A stretch of 59,178 bases of DNA from an uncultured Muribaculaceae bacterium (GTDB lineage Bacteria; Bacteroidota; Bacteroidia; Bacteroidales; Muribaculaceae). The translations under genes were made by a program, and so were the position numbers. Positions 52,271 to 58,917 of the stretch are shown here, piece after piece. Numbering within the stretch: position 1 is the first letter of the stretch; each line of letters begins with the position of its first letter. Where the stretch lies: positions 1 to 59,178 of the forward strand of contig CALUMJ010000009.1 in assembly GCA_944321715.1 (NCBI GenBank). The letters run 5' to 3'. The notes below the pieces were generated by a model, which saw only the letters and a list, made by a program, of their open reading frames with translations, was not told the origin of the DNA and did no database searches.

Positions 52271-52457
52271 AGAAACTGTTTTGAATTTTTACAGAAAAAT
52301 TTTTAAGGGAAGTTCTTTGTTCATGCTTTGAGAGTCTTTTCGGACGCTTTCGATTATTTTTTTCAACGTTTAGCTCGCTAAACTTATTCAAAAAATAATC
52401 AAAATCGCCTCGAAAATCCATCTCAAACCATTGAACAAAAAATTCAAAACAGTTTCT
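52271..52457 (+). mobile_element. MITE family B, full copy
   Basis: A 187-bp element with exact 17-bp terminal inverted repeats AGAAACTGTTTTGAATT (52271-52287) and AATTCAAAACAGTTTCT (52441-52457). A central palindrome (GATTATTTTTTTCAACG ... AAAAAATAATC) forms a second hairpin. It has no coding capacity. It lies between the divergent rnhA and aroK genes. Related sequences are at 4731-4912, 29365-29506 and 22161-22183. Confidence 0.75.
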
Positions 52458-52545
52458 TGATGCGAAGTCGGTCGTGAAATTCCGAAATCCGCATAGCCTA
52501 TCTTTAAATCCTTTAAAGTTTTCGGCAAAGTTAATATTTTTTCCG

Positions 52546-52553
52546 TATTTTTG
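52546..52553 (+). promoter_or_regulatory. Promoter -7 box of aroK
   Basis: TATTTTTG, 29 nt upstream of the ATG at 52583. Confidence 0.45.
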
Positions 52554-52582
52554 AAGCCCGATACAAAGAGATATAAACTATA

Positions 52583-53146
52583 ATGAACAGACCAGTTTTC
52601 CTTATAGGCTACATGGGCAGTGGAAAAAGTTCGCTCGGTAGGCAGCTCGCGCAGGAGATGCAGCGCGACTTTGTTGACCTTGACAAATACATCGAAGCTC
52701 GTTTCCACCTCACCATAAAGCAGATTTTCGACGAAAAGGGCGAAGGTGGGTTCCGCACAATCGAGCAAAATATGTTGCACGAGGTCGCCTACTTCGAGAA
52801 TGTGATAGTGGCTTGTGGTGGCGGCACTCCATGCTATTTCGACAACATGGATTTCATGCTCCGACATGGGTTGACCGTGTACCTTAACGTACCTGTCGAG
52901 GTGCTGGCATTGAGGCTGGCTCTGCCAGGGTCGCGCACCAAGCGGCCGCTGATTGCTGGGAAAAGCGATAAAGAGTTGCTCGATTTCGTGCGTGACGGGT
53001 TGGGGAAACGGTTAGAGCATTACACCCGTGCCGAAGTGAATTTCAATGCCACGCACCTGCTCAACAAGTCGGAAACCATACAGACGGCCTTACAACTGGC
53101 TCAAATAATAACGGATTACGAAAACAACCATAAGATGCAGTCATGA
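52583..53146 (+). CDS. aroK: Shikimate kinase
   Basis: AroK phosphorylates shikimate in the chorismate pathway. The 187-residue P-loop kinase has GYMGSGKSS (9-17), the shikimate-binding DLDKYIEAR (Asp34 region), FRTIEQNML, the GGGTP loop (about 80) and the lid Arg in GSRTKRPLI. Its length suits the family. It overlaps the following lipoprotein gene by 4 bp. Confidence 0.96.
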   Translation: MNRPVFLIGYMGSGKSSLGRQLAQEMQRDFVDLDKYIEARFHLTIKQIFDEKGEGGFRTIEQNMLHEVAYFENVIVACGGGTPCYFDNMDFMLRHGLTVYLNVPVEVLALRLALPGSRTKRPLIAGKSDKELLDFVRDGLGKRLEHYTRAEVNFNATHLLNKSETIQTALQLAQIITDYENNHKMQS

Positions 53147-53505
53147 AACAGACACCAATCATAGCCGCCATTGCTGCGGCATCGCTGTGCATATCGGTCG
53201 CATGCAAGTCAACGCAAGAAGTTGCCACAACGGCACCTGTCGCAGGTGCGCAGAAATTGCCGCCAGTGGTGCAACAGGCCGAGAGTAGAGTGTTGATAAT
53301 AATGTATGATGGCAATATAGGCAGCGAAACGCTCATAAAGGCGGCCGACGAATATGGCGCCGAAATCATATACCGTTACGATAATATAAATGGCATTGCA
53401 GTGCGGGTTCCCGACGGGAAAAGTATGCCCGAAGCCATGAAATATTTCCAAGCGGTGGAAGGTGTGCTGTCGGTGAGTATCGACAGGCCCGTGAGGCCGT
53501 TGTAG
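53143..53505 (+). CDS. Small lipoprotein with propeptide-inhibitor-like fold
   Basis: A 120-residue lipoprotein (lipobox SVAC, Cys21). Residues about 48-118 form a beta-alpha-beta-beta-alpha-beta pattern (VLIIMYDGNIG ... GAEIIYRYDNINGIAVRVP ... KYFQAVEGVLSVSIDRPV) that strongly resembles the subtilisin propeptide/I9 inhibitor fold. It may inhibit a periplasmic serine protease; no protease gene is adjacent. The ATG overlaps the aroK stop (ATGA). Confidence 0.75.
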   Translation: MKQTPIIAAIAAASLCISVACKSTQEVATTAPVAGAQKLPPVVQQAESRVLIIMYDGNIGSETLIKAADEYGAEIIYRYDNINGIAVRVPDGKSMPEAMKYFQAVEGVLSVSIDRPVRPL

Positions 53506-53511
53506 CCGCAC

Positions 53512-54450
53512 CTATTTTATTAACCGCTTGACAATGCGCGATGCTCCGCGCAGGCCAGTGGCTACGTAGCGGCGCAACAATGGGTATAGCAGCCGTGCCA
53601 CTGGGTCGTGCTTGATGCGGCCGTGAACACTGTCGATGAGCGGCCGCGCAAGGTCGCGCCGGCCTTCGCCTATGTATAACCCGGCCAATGCCGTGCGCTT
53701 GAAGTCGAGCAGTTTGAGCAGCCGCCCGCGGTCGGGTAGGTTTGACGCATTGCGCAGTGAGCGTTCCACGGCATCGGTGGCGAGTTCCCATGTGCCAGCT
53801 TTTGAAGAGAAATCGGTGCCTGTGATTGACTCACGTTGCAAGAAGATATGCACGTCTATGGTCTTGTCGTAGAATGCCACGCGAGGGGCGCACAGCAGCA
53901 GCCGCATCGATAGTTCCCAATCATTCCACGTCGGTAGGCCGGCATCCCATCGTCCGGCTTGCTCAAACAGCGTTCGCGACATCAGGCAGCATTGCAGTGG
54001 GCATGCCGATGCGTGCAATATGTTGTTTGCAATAAGGTCGGTCTTGTAATATGGTTTTTCGCTTTTCGAGCCATCGAGGTTCACACGGTCGGCTCGGCCA
54101 AGCACCATGTCGGTGTTTCCTTGCTGTGCCGTGGCGAGGTAATTTTTGAGCATACCGGGTTCCATGGTGTCGTCGCTGTCGAAAAACAGCAGCCACTCGC
54201 CGTTAGACAGGTCGGCTCCAAGGTTGCGCGCTCGTGCAGCCCCTTGGCGTTTCTCTTGCGCCACGACAACTTTGAAATTGTCGTTGCTATTTTGTTGCTT
54301 GAATGCTTGTAGCACGTCGAGAGTGCCGTCTGTCGAATTGTTATCGACAAGCACCACCTCGACCGGCCTTAGCGTCTGCGCCAGCACCGACTGCAACGTG
54401 CGCGCCACCAATTGCGCCCTATTGTACACTGGAATTATTACCGAAATCAT
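53512..54450 (-). CDS. Family 2 glycosyltransferase
   Basis: A GT-A inverting glycosyltransferase of 312 residues. It opens MISVIIPVYNRAQLVARTLQSVLAQ, then EVVLVDNNSTDGT, then the DxD-type site LLFFDSDDTMEPG, with an acceptor half containing WNDWELSMRLL. It probably acts in surface polysaccharide or LPS synthesis. The start is the ATG at 54450: a GTG at 54462 lies almost at the expected transcript start set by the TATCTTTG box at 54471-54478. It is convergent with the aroK operon (6 bp apart). Confidence 0.9.
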   Translation of the reverse strand: MISVIIPVYNRAQLVARTLQSVLAQTLRPVEVVLVDNNSTDGTLDVLQAFKQQNSNDNFKVVVAQEKRQGAARARNLGADLSNGEWLLFFDSDDTMEPGMLKNYLATAQQGNTDMVLGRADRVNLDGSKSEKPYYKTDLIANNILHASACPLQCCLMSRTLFEQAGRWDAGLPTWNDWELSMRLLLCAPRVAFYDKTIDVHIFLQRESITGTDFSSKAGTWELATDAVERSLRNASNLPDRGRLLKLLDFKRTALAGLYIGEGRRDLARPLIDSVHGRIKHDPVARLLYPLLRRYVATGLRGASRIVKRLIK

Positions 54451-54470
54451 GTCTTTCTCCACCTATGCGG

Positions 54471-54478
54471 CAAAGATA
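54471..54478 (-). promoter_or_regulatory. Promoter -7 box of the glycosyltransferase gene
   Basis: TATCTTTG on the minus strand; it favours the ATG at 54450 over the GTG at 54462. Confidence 0.5.
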
Positions 54479-54644
54479 GCGAAAGTCGGGCGCAAAGCAA
54501 GCAGCGGCTGTTGTTTTTTACCCCAGTTGTACACGGCTCTTTCGTTTAACCCATGTTATAGCCTATGGGCGTGTATAAAAATAGCAATTACTAAAACAAT
54601 CAGCAATCACAGACAGGAAATTGTGTAGAGCCGTCATACCATGG

Positions 54645-54737
54645 CGGCTCGTTACTGCCACATTTACAGTATATTATGGTCGCCATTGAGCCGCCATATA
54701 CAGCATATAAATGTAATTGCAATTTCGGCATACCTCT
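54645..54737 (+). repeat. Repeat family C, copy 2
   Basis: It shares CGGCTCGTTACTGC(C/T)ACA and AAATGTAATTGCAAT...CGGCA(C/T)ACCTCT with 17967-18042. A palindrome GAGCCGTCAT/ATGGCGGCTC begins just upstream (about 54629). It lies past the stop of the amidohydrolase gene. Confidence 0.5.
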
Positions 54738-55494
54738 ACAATTCACATAAACGTGTCACATTTATATTAGTGATTTTATCGAAAACTTCTGGGGCAAGTC
54801 GTTTCCTCAATGTATTCACATATTTCGCATTAATGCGCGATACAGCCTTGCGGTAATATACCGATTGTATGGGAGTGTCGGTTCCAAATAAAATTCTGTC
54901 TTCAAAACCATCACGCACAAGCTGTAATACATCTTCTACAGGCATGAAAGCAGTATCGCAATAGCTGTTGGGACAACAACGAAGCACTTCCTTGGTTTCA
55001 TCCAACGGTCGTCCGTGGGCAAGTATAAATTTTAAATCGGCGTTTTTTATGCACACGTCCTTAAACAACCCAGCATGACAACTATAGTTTTCTCCTGTGT
55101 GAAACAGTGTAGGAACATCAAGCAAGCGTGCCACTTGCAAGGCCGATTCCTCAAGTTCGGCATTGTCCATCCATTCGTCATGCAATCCCCAATGTTGCTT
55201 CACGCATTTCCATTTCACATTGCTGCCAAGTAACATATTCACAATATCATGCTCTTTTATTGACTGCGGGGTGAGCCATAAAACAGGATATACAGCTATC
55301 CCACATTCTGCACCATCATTCATCATGAGCTGCAATTCCTGCATCGCCATCTCATATCGTTCTATGCAAGTTGTAGTTGATGACACCAATGCACCTGAAA
55401 CGCCTGATTGTTTTAGTATTTGCAACACATCATGAGTGGAGTGGTATCCATTGCTATACCACCCCACATGACAGTGACTGTCTATTATATTCAT
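54736..55494 (-). CDS. Amidohydrolase (COG2159-like TIM-barrel metal hydrolase)
   Basis: A 252-residue cytosolic metal-dependent hydrolase or decarboxylase of the amidohydrolase-2/TatD-like group. Metal ligands are visible as the HxH pair His7/His9 (DSHCHVG), His in PTLFHTGE, His in ILAHGRP and Asp in FGTDTP. It begins 3 bp after the radical SAM gene stop, so it is translated with it. A role in the same peptide-modifying pathway, for example hydrolysing or trimming a modified peptide, is inferred from context only. It is AT-rich relative to the housekeeping genes. Confidence 0.88.
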   Translation of the reverse strand: MNIIDSHCHVGWYSNGYHSTHDVLQILKQSGVSGALVSSTTTCIERYEMAMQELQLMMNDGAECGIAVYPVLWLTPQSIKEHDIVNMLLGSNVKWKCVKQHWGLHDEWMDNAELEESALQVARLLDVPTLFHTGENYSCHAGLFKDVCIKNADLKFILAHGRPLDETKEVLRCCPNSYCDTAFMPVEDVLQLVRDGFEDRILFGTDTPIQSVYYRKAVSRINAKYVNTLRKRLAPEVFDKITNINVTRLCEL

Positions 55495-55497
55495 GCA

Positions 55498-57021
55498 TTA
55501 ATCGGCATTATTCTCAGACTCCCTTTTTAACTTCTCCACAAGCAATCGCTCTCTTCGCTCTAATTCGGGGCCATACTCTTCTTCTACAATTTCTTTTGTG
55601 AGAAATGCTATTTTACAGAAGTGCCGACTCAAAGCAAACATATCGCCACCGCTCTCGTTGAAATTGCGTACAAGGCATCGCGAGCAATAATCACGCGCTT
55701 CACACGACAAGCATTCAGGAAACGACGACTCGGTTATAGAACGCAGGAATTTCACTCTTTCACTGTTGTTCCATATATCACGCAACGATTGCTTATACAC
55801 ATTCCCAAGGATATAACCTTGCCAACCAGCACAAGGGTACACATCTCCGTTAACGGTTATGCAACAATTGTCAAAACCCACGCCACAAACCGGTCTTTTG
55901 CAGAAATTTTTGTCATAAAGCATTTTTTCGGACAACGGTATTTTCGTCAATGTTTTTTCTTTATAATCGATGTCGTTGCACACAATGTCGCGTATGACTC
56001 CACGACACTCTTCCACCGATAATCTATTGGCCAAGTTTGAAGTGTCAAGGTCGGAACGAGCCATCAAAATATAATCGGTTTGGCATTTGACTTTTAATCT
56101 TCTTGCGTATTCAAGCACTTTCACATAACCGTCCTTGTTGGCTTTCATCAACGGGCAAGAAATTTGGATAGGTATATCGGCTGCTACAAGCTTTTCTATT
56201 GCATCTTTTGTTTTTTGCCACGACCCTTTTACGGTGGTTATTGTGTCGTGTATGTCTGGGTTCATGGAGTACAACGATACTTGCACCAACGATACATTGG
56301 CTTCCCGGAGTACAGGAATAAGTGAATCATCCAATGCTATCAAATTAGACAACAATGAAATTTTCAAATCTTTTTTCCTGCAATACCTTATTATTTCGGG
56401 CAAATCCTTGTGTAAAAGCACCTCGCCTCCCGACAAGGACACAGACAAACCTCCCATTTCAGAAAATTCATCGATTAATTCTTTCACCTTTTCCAATGGC
56501 ATGTCCCATCCATGATTTTTCTTGTCGTTGGGTATGTAACAATGTATGCACCGTTCATTGCATCTACTGCTCAATTCAAACTGGAGATTTTGGATTACAG
56601 GAGTTTTCTTCATTTCTTCTTCCATAAAATCCTGAGTGCTGACGAGTGCTGTGTCGCGTAACGACTCCTGAGTGTAATTGTCTGTTGCTGTAAATGGAAT
56701 GGGGTCGTTGTATGAGAAAGACTTGTCCAGTTCGTCCAATTCTTTTTCAGTTTCACCCAACACTATAAACTTTTCGTGTGCGAGGTCGTTAATAAAGTCC
56801 ATGAAGTCGGAGCGAAGCTCTTCCATACTCACACTGTCGCCAAACACTGTCGCCATGTCCTTTATTATATCTTCCACATTGCGAGGTTCACGTGTAATAT
56901 GTTTTAAAAAAATGGCTCCTCCACGATTGTATGTGCGGTCATACCTCGTGGTTTGATTTACGATATAGCCATAATTGGCTGTAACTCTTATAAATGTATT
57001 CTTTGATTGTCGTACAAGCAT
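55498..57021 (-). CDS. Radical SAM/SPASM peptide maturase with PqqD-like N terminus
   Basis: A 507-residue radical SAM enzyme. Residues 1-100 form a winged-helix PqqD/RRE-like region that would bind a leader peptide. The radical SAM core has the Fe-S motif CNERCIHC (Cys154, Cys158, Cys161) and the SAM-binding GGE (198-200). The C-terminal SPASM region has many cysteines (Cys374, 379, 386, 387, 397, 437, 440, 446, 449, 469) that fit two auxiliary 4Fe-4S clusters. RRE-rSAM-SPASM enzymes install thioether, C-C or epimer modifications on RiPP precursors. A precursor-like gene lies 77 bp upstream. Confidence 0.93.
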   Translation of the reverse strand: MLVRQSKNTFIRVTANYGYIVNQTTRYDRTYNRGGAIFLKHITREPRNVEDIIKDMATVFGDSVSMEELRSDFMDFINDLAHEKFIVLGETEKELDELDKSFSYNDPIPFTATDNYTQESLRDTALVSTQDFMEEEMKKTPVIQNLQFELSSRCNERCIHCYIPNDKKNHGWDMPLEKVKELIDEFSEMGGLSVSLSGGEVLLHKDLPEIIRYCRKKDLKISLLSNLIALDDSLIPVLREANVSLVQVSLYSMNPDIHDTITTVKGSWQKTKDAIEKLVAADIPIQISCPLMKANKDGYVKVLEYARRLKVKCQTDYILMARSDLDTSNLANRLSVEECRGVIRDIVCNDIDYKEKTLTKIPLSEKMLYDKNFCKRPVCGVGFDNCCITVNGDVYPCAGWQGYILGNVYKQSLRDIWNNSERVKFLRSITESSFPECLSCEARDYCSRCLVRNFNESGGDMFALSRHFCKIAFLTKEIVEEEYGPELERRERLLVEKLKRESENNAD

Positions 57022-57040
57022 TTTCTTATTTTTTATTCAC

Positions 57041-57073
57041 AAAAATGCCGACAAAATAGCAATGTCGGCATTT
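57041..57073 (-). terminator. Terminator/attenuator between precursor and maturase
   Basis: A perfect 11-bp stem AAATGCCGACA/TGTCGGCATTT (57043-57053 with 57063-57073) with a 9-nt loop is followed on the minus strand by TTTTTG. It lies 26 nt after the precursor stop and 20 nt before the rSAM start codon. Partial read-through would give much more precursor mRNA than enzyme mRNA. Confidence 0.8.
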
Positions 57074-57098
57074 ATAAATCCACGATAATTAATACTGC

Positions 57099-57254
57099 TT
57101 AAGCAGAACGTTCACATTCTTTGCACATTGGTCTATGTCCAAATGCAAGTAAACAGTCACCGGTTTCCCTATTATCTTTCGGTGGGCATCCTGCTGCATA
57201 AGAACCAGAAGAAAGGTTTTTTGCAATCACTTTTGGTTTTTCGTAATTATTCAT
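57099..57254 (-). CDS. Cys-rich RiPP precursor peptide (candidate)
   Basis: A 51-codon gene too short for usual gene callers. The peptide starts MNNYEKPKVIAKNLSSG, then SYAAGCPPK, and ends in a Cys-rich part. It has four cysteines (Cys23, Cys34, Cys44, Cys47; the last two as CKEC). The N-terminal YEKPKV...GSYAAG segment looks like a leader with a small-residue turn before the core. Position directly upstream of a PqqD-rSAM-SPASM gene, followed by an attenuator, is the classic precursor arrangement. The start is ATG at 57254 with a weak AT-rich ribosome site, usual in Bacteroidetes. The modification and final product are unknown. Confidence 0.8.
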   Translation of the reverse strand: MNNYEKPKVIAKNLSSGSYAAGCPPKDNRETGDCLLAFGHRPMCKECERSA

Positions 57255-57320
57255 ATTCGATAATTTTAATTATTTTTGCCTACTTCCTTTATAGCGTTTC
57301 GGCTTTTTCTATTTTAATTG

Positions 57321-57827
57321 TTACTTTTCGTAGCGTTTCAGCAATGTCATCAGCTCATACACGCAGCGCAAATCGCAATAATACGTTGCACGTTCCCATA
57401 CGAGTGAATTGTTTTTTATCGACTTTTCGATGTTTAATGTGTAAATGCCAATGAACTTATAGCAGTCACTGTCTTTGAAGCGCATGAAAGTGATTCTGAC
57501 AATAGGGTGTTCTATATACCTTTTCACATTTCCACTGCGTTTTTCTTCGATGTATTCGGGAGTTTCGCCTTTAACCCCTGTGTAATATTCTTCATATACA
57601 GTGTAGTCAGGGCTCAGAATATTCGTCCACCCAGTGCTGTCGTCTTCTTTTGGGCAATAAACTTCGATGTCTTTTAATCCAGGAACGGCAACAGAACCTT
57701 TTCTTGGAGCTCTTGCATGAAATATCGCAAAAGCGTCACCGACATTTTTCACGCAGCAATTATTGTCGTTAGCATCCAATATTCCGTTGCTAATGATGCT
57801 TGAAACGTCGTTTGCAGTTTGTTCCAT
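57321..57827 (-). CDS. Protein of unknown function upstream of the RiPP genes
   Basis: A 168-residue soluble protein without a signal peptide. The middle is polar (GSVAVPGLKDIEVYCPKEDDS) and the C-terminal part (VRITFMRFKDSDCYKFIGIYTLNIEKS ... LVWERATYYCDL) has a beta-rich pattern faintly like domains attached to restriction endonucleases. No family is assigned. A TACATTTG promoter box is 72 nt upstream. It is 66 bp upstream of the precursor gene on the same strand and could be co-transcribed, but a role in the peptide pathway is unproven. Confidence 0.6.
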   Translation of the reverse strand: MEQTANDVSSIISNGILDANDNNCCVKNVGDAFAIFHARAPRKGSVAVPGLKDIEVYCPKEDDSTGWTNILSPDYTVYEEYYTGVKGETPEYIEEKRSGNVKRYIEHPIVRITFMRFKDSDCYKFIGIYTLNIEKSIKNNSLVWERATYYCDLRCVYELMTLLKRYEK

Positions 57828-57898
57828 AAGTTTGTTGAGTTTAAAGGTGAGTAGTATTCAATAAATTACTGGCTTACTGTTAATTTTTATTGTTATCG

Positions 57899-57906
57899 CA
57901 AATGTA
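57899..57906 (-). promoter_or_regulatory. Promoter -7 box for the RiPP-region operon
   Basis: TACATTTG on the minus strand, upstream of the gene at 57321-57827. I found no clear separate promoter directly before the precursor gene. Confidence 0.45.
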
Positions 57907-58150
57907 GGTAAATAAACGTGTTAGTGGGTTCTGATTATGTGTCTGATGCAGCGACATTTTGTTTTTAATTTGGACACAGTTTCTAAGATTTAGCAACTTT
58001 TAAAATAGAATCGTAGAGGTAGGACGACTGGCAACCTCGTGGTATTTTTTTAATTAGCAGTGGATAGATAGTGGTTCTGGTGCACATTATATGTTGCGGA
58101 ATGGAAGTTTTGTATTGGGCTAATATCCATTGACTCATATTTTTGTATGC

Positions 58151-58212
58151 TTAATCCTAAGGATTCTCGTTGCTGCCTGTAAACTTTGCGAGGCAACAGT
58201 CCCTTAGGAATC
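58151..58212 (-). terminator. Hairpin overlapping the end of the HTH gene
   Basis: Two stacked stems, CCTAAGG/CCTTAGG (58156-58162 with 58202-58208) and GTTGC/GCAAC (58169-58173 with 58193-58197), cover the stop codon of the HTH gene. There is no long T run, so it may be a weak terminator, an mRNA-stabilising hairpin or a recombination site. The rest of 57828-58150 holds a promoter box and no convincing gene. Confidence 0.4.
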
Positions 58213-58425
58213 GAATTGGTCTTTTTCTACTAATTCTTTGGAAATGTCTTCAAAAAAGTCGTGCCCAAGTACACGGCTAATTCGTACTAAAAGAGCTATG
58301 TCGATACTACTTTTCCTGAGTATCTTGTAAATGTTGGTGCGTGTGCAGCAAATCTGCTGAGCAAGCCAAGCGGCACTGCGTCTATCTTCTCTAAGTTTCT
58401 GCTTGATTCGATTTCCTATGTGCAT
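58204..58425 (-). CDS. Small XRE-like helix-turn-helix regulator
   Basis: A 73-residue protein from the ATG at 58425 (MHIGNRIKQKLREDRR). It is almost only a helix-turn-helix: SAAWLAQQICCTRTNIYKILRKSSIDIALLVRISRVLG, then HDFFEDIS. Such minimal XRE regulators are common in Bacteroidales accessory regions. A longer frame to 58467 adds a stretch unlike the family. The gene has an unusually long leader (promoter at 58741) that contains a structured element. No partner gene is in the window. Confidence 0.8.
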   Translation of the reverse strand: MHIGNRIKQKLREDRRSAAWLAQQICCTRTNIYKILRKSSIDIALLVRISRVLGHDFFEDISKELVEKDQFDS

Positions 58426-58515
58426 ATTCCGATACCCATTGCCGGGTGCTGCCTTGTGTATCCCCACTTAGCAATGAATGGTTGTACAAAAAAGCGTGGA
58501 TAATGTTCTGTTTAT

Positions 58516-58677
58516 TTTGTTAGAGGCATCGCCAAACGCCTATACGGAAATAAACAGTCCACCCCACGCCGTGCCGATATATCAACCCCTCCTCTTGCCG
58601 GGGTGGATAAGGCAAGCATGAGCGTTTTTGGACTGCTCCATCCCTCCGTATCAAAAAATTGGCGATTTTCTAACAAA
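58516..58677 (-). ncRNA. Structured leader RNA element upstream of the HTH gene
   Basis: Four nested complementary pairs occur in order: TTTGTTAGA/TCTAACAAA (58516-58524 with 58669-58677), ATCGCCAA/TTGGCGAT (58528-58535 with 58659-58666), ATACGGA/TCCGTAT (58542-58548 with 58645-58651) and CAGTCCA/TGGACTG (58555-58561 with 58629-58635). Inside are CCACCCC/GGGGTGG and CTTGCC/GGCAAG alternatives. This is an RNA-like long helix with interior loops and possible switching. It is transcribed leftward from the box at 58741. Confidence 0.6.
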
Positions 58678-58740
58678 GGATAAAGCAAAAACGCTTTTAT
58701 AAAAATATGTCATACAGACAGGGAAACCCCAATCTGTCTG

Positions 58741-58748
58741 CAAATATA
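58741..58748 (-). promoter_or_regulatory. Promoter -7 box for the structured leader and HTH gene
   Basis: TATATTTG on the minus strand. The transcript would begin with a short hairpin (AGACAG...CTGTCT, about 58712-58737) before the nested structure. Confidence 0.55.
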
Positions 58749-58917
58749 GCACTTTTCTTATATAGGTAACCTTGCAAATTAATTAATTTGTGAATTATAA
58801 GTATGGTTTTATTTAGGAATTGTAGGGATGAGCCACAAAATTTCATATAACCAACGGCTTCATTTTGTAGGGGAGGTGGCGAAAAAGCCGTTCTCAGAGA
58901 ATTTTCTTAAATAGAAT

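Noticed and set aside
57983-58138. 51-codon minus-strand frame (MSQWILAQYKTSIPQ...)
   Set aside because: It sits between the HTH gene and the RiPP operon and has a clean ATG, but no ribosome site, no leader-like or Cys-rich pattern and AT-rich random composition; I cannot support it as a second precursor.
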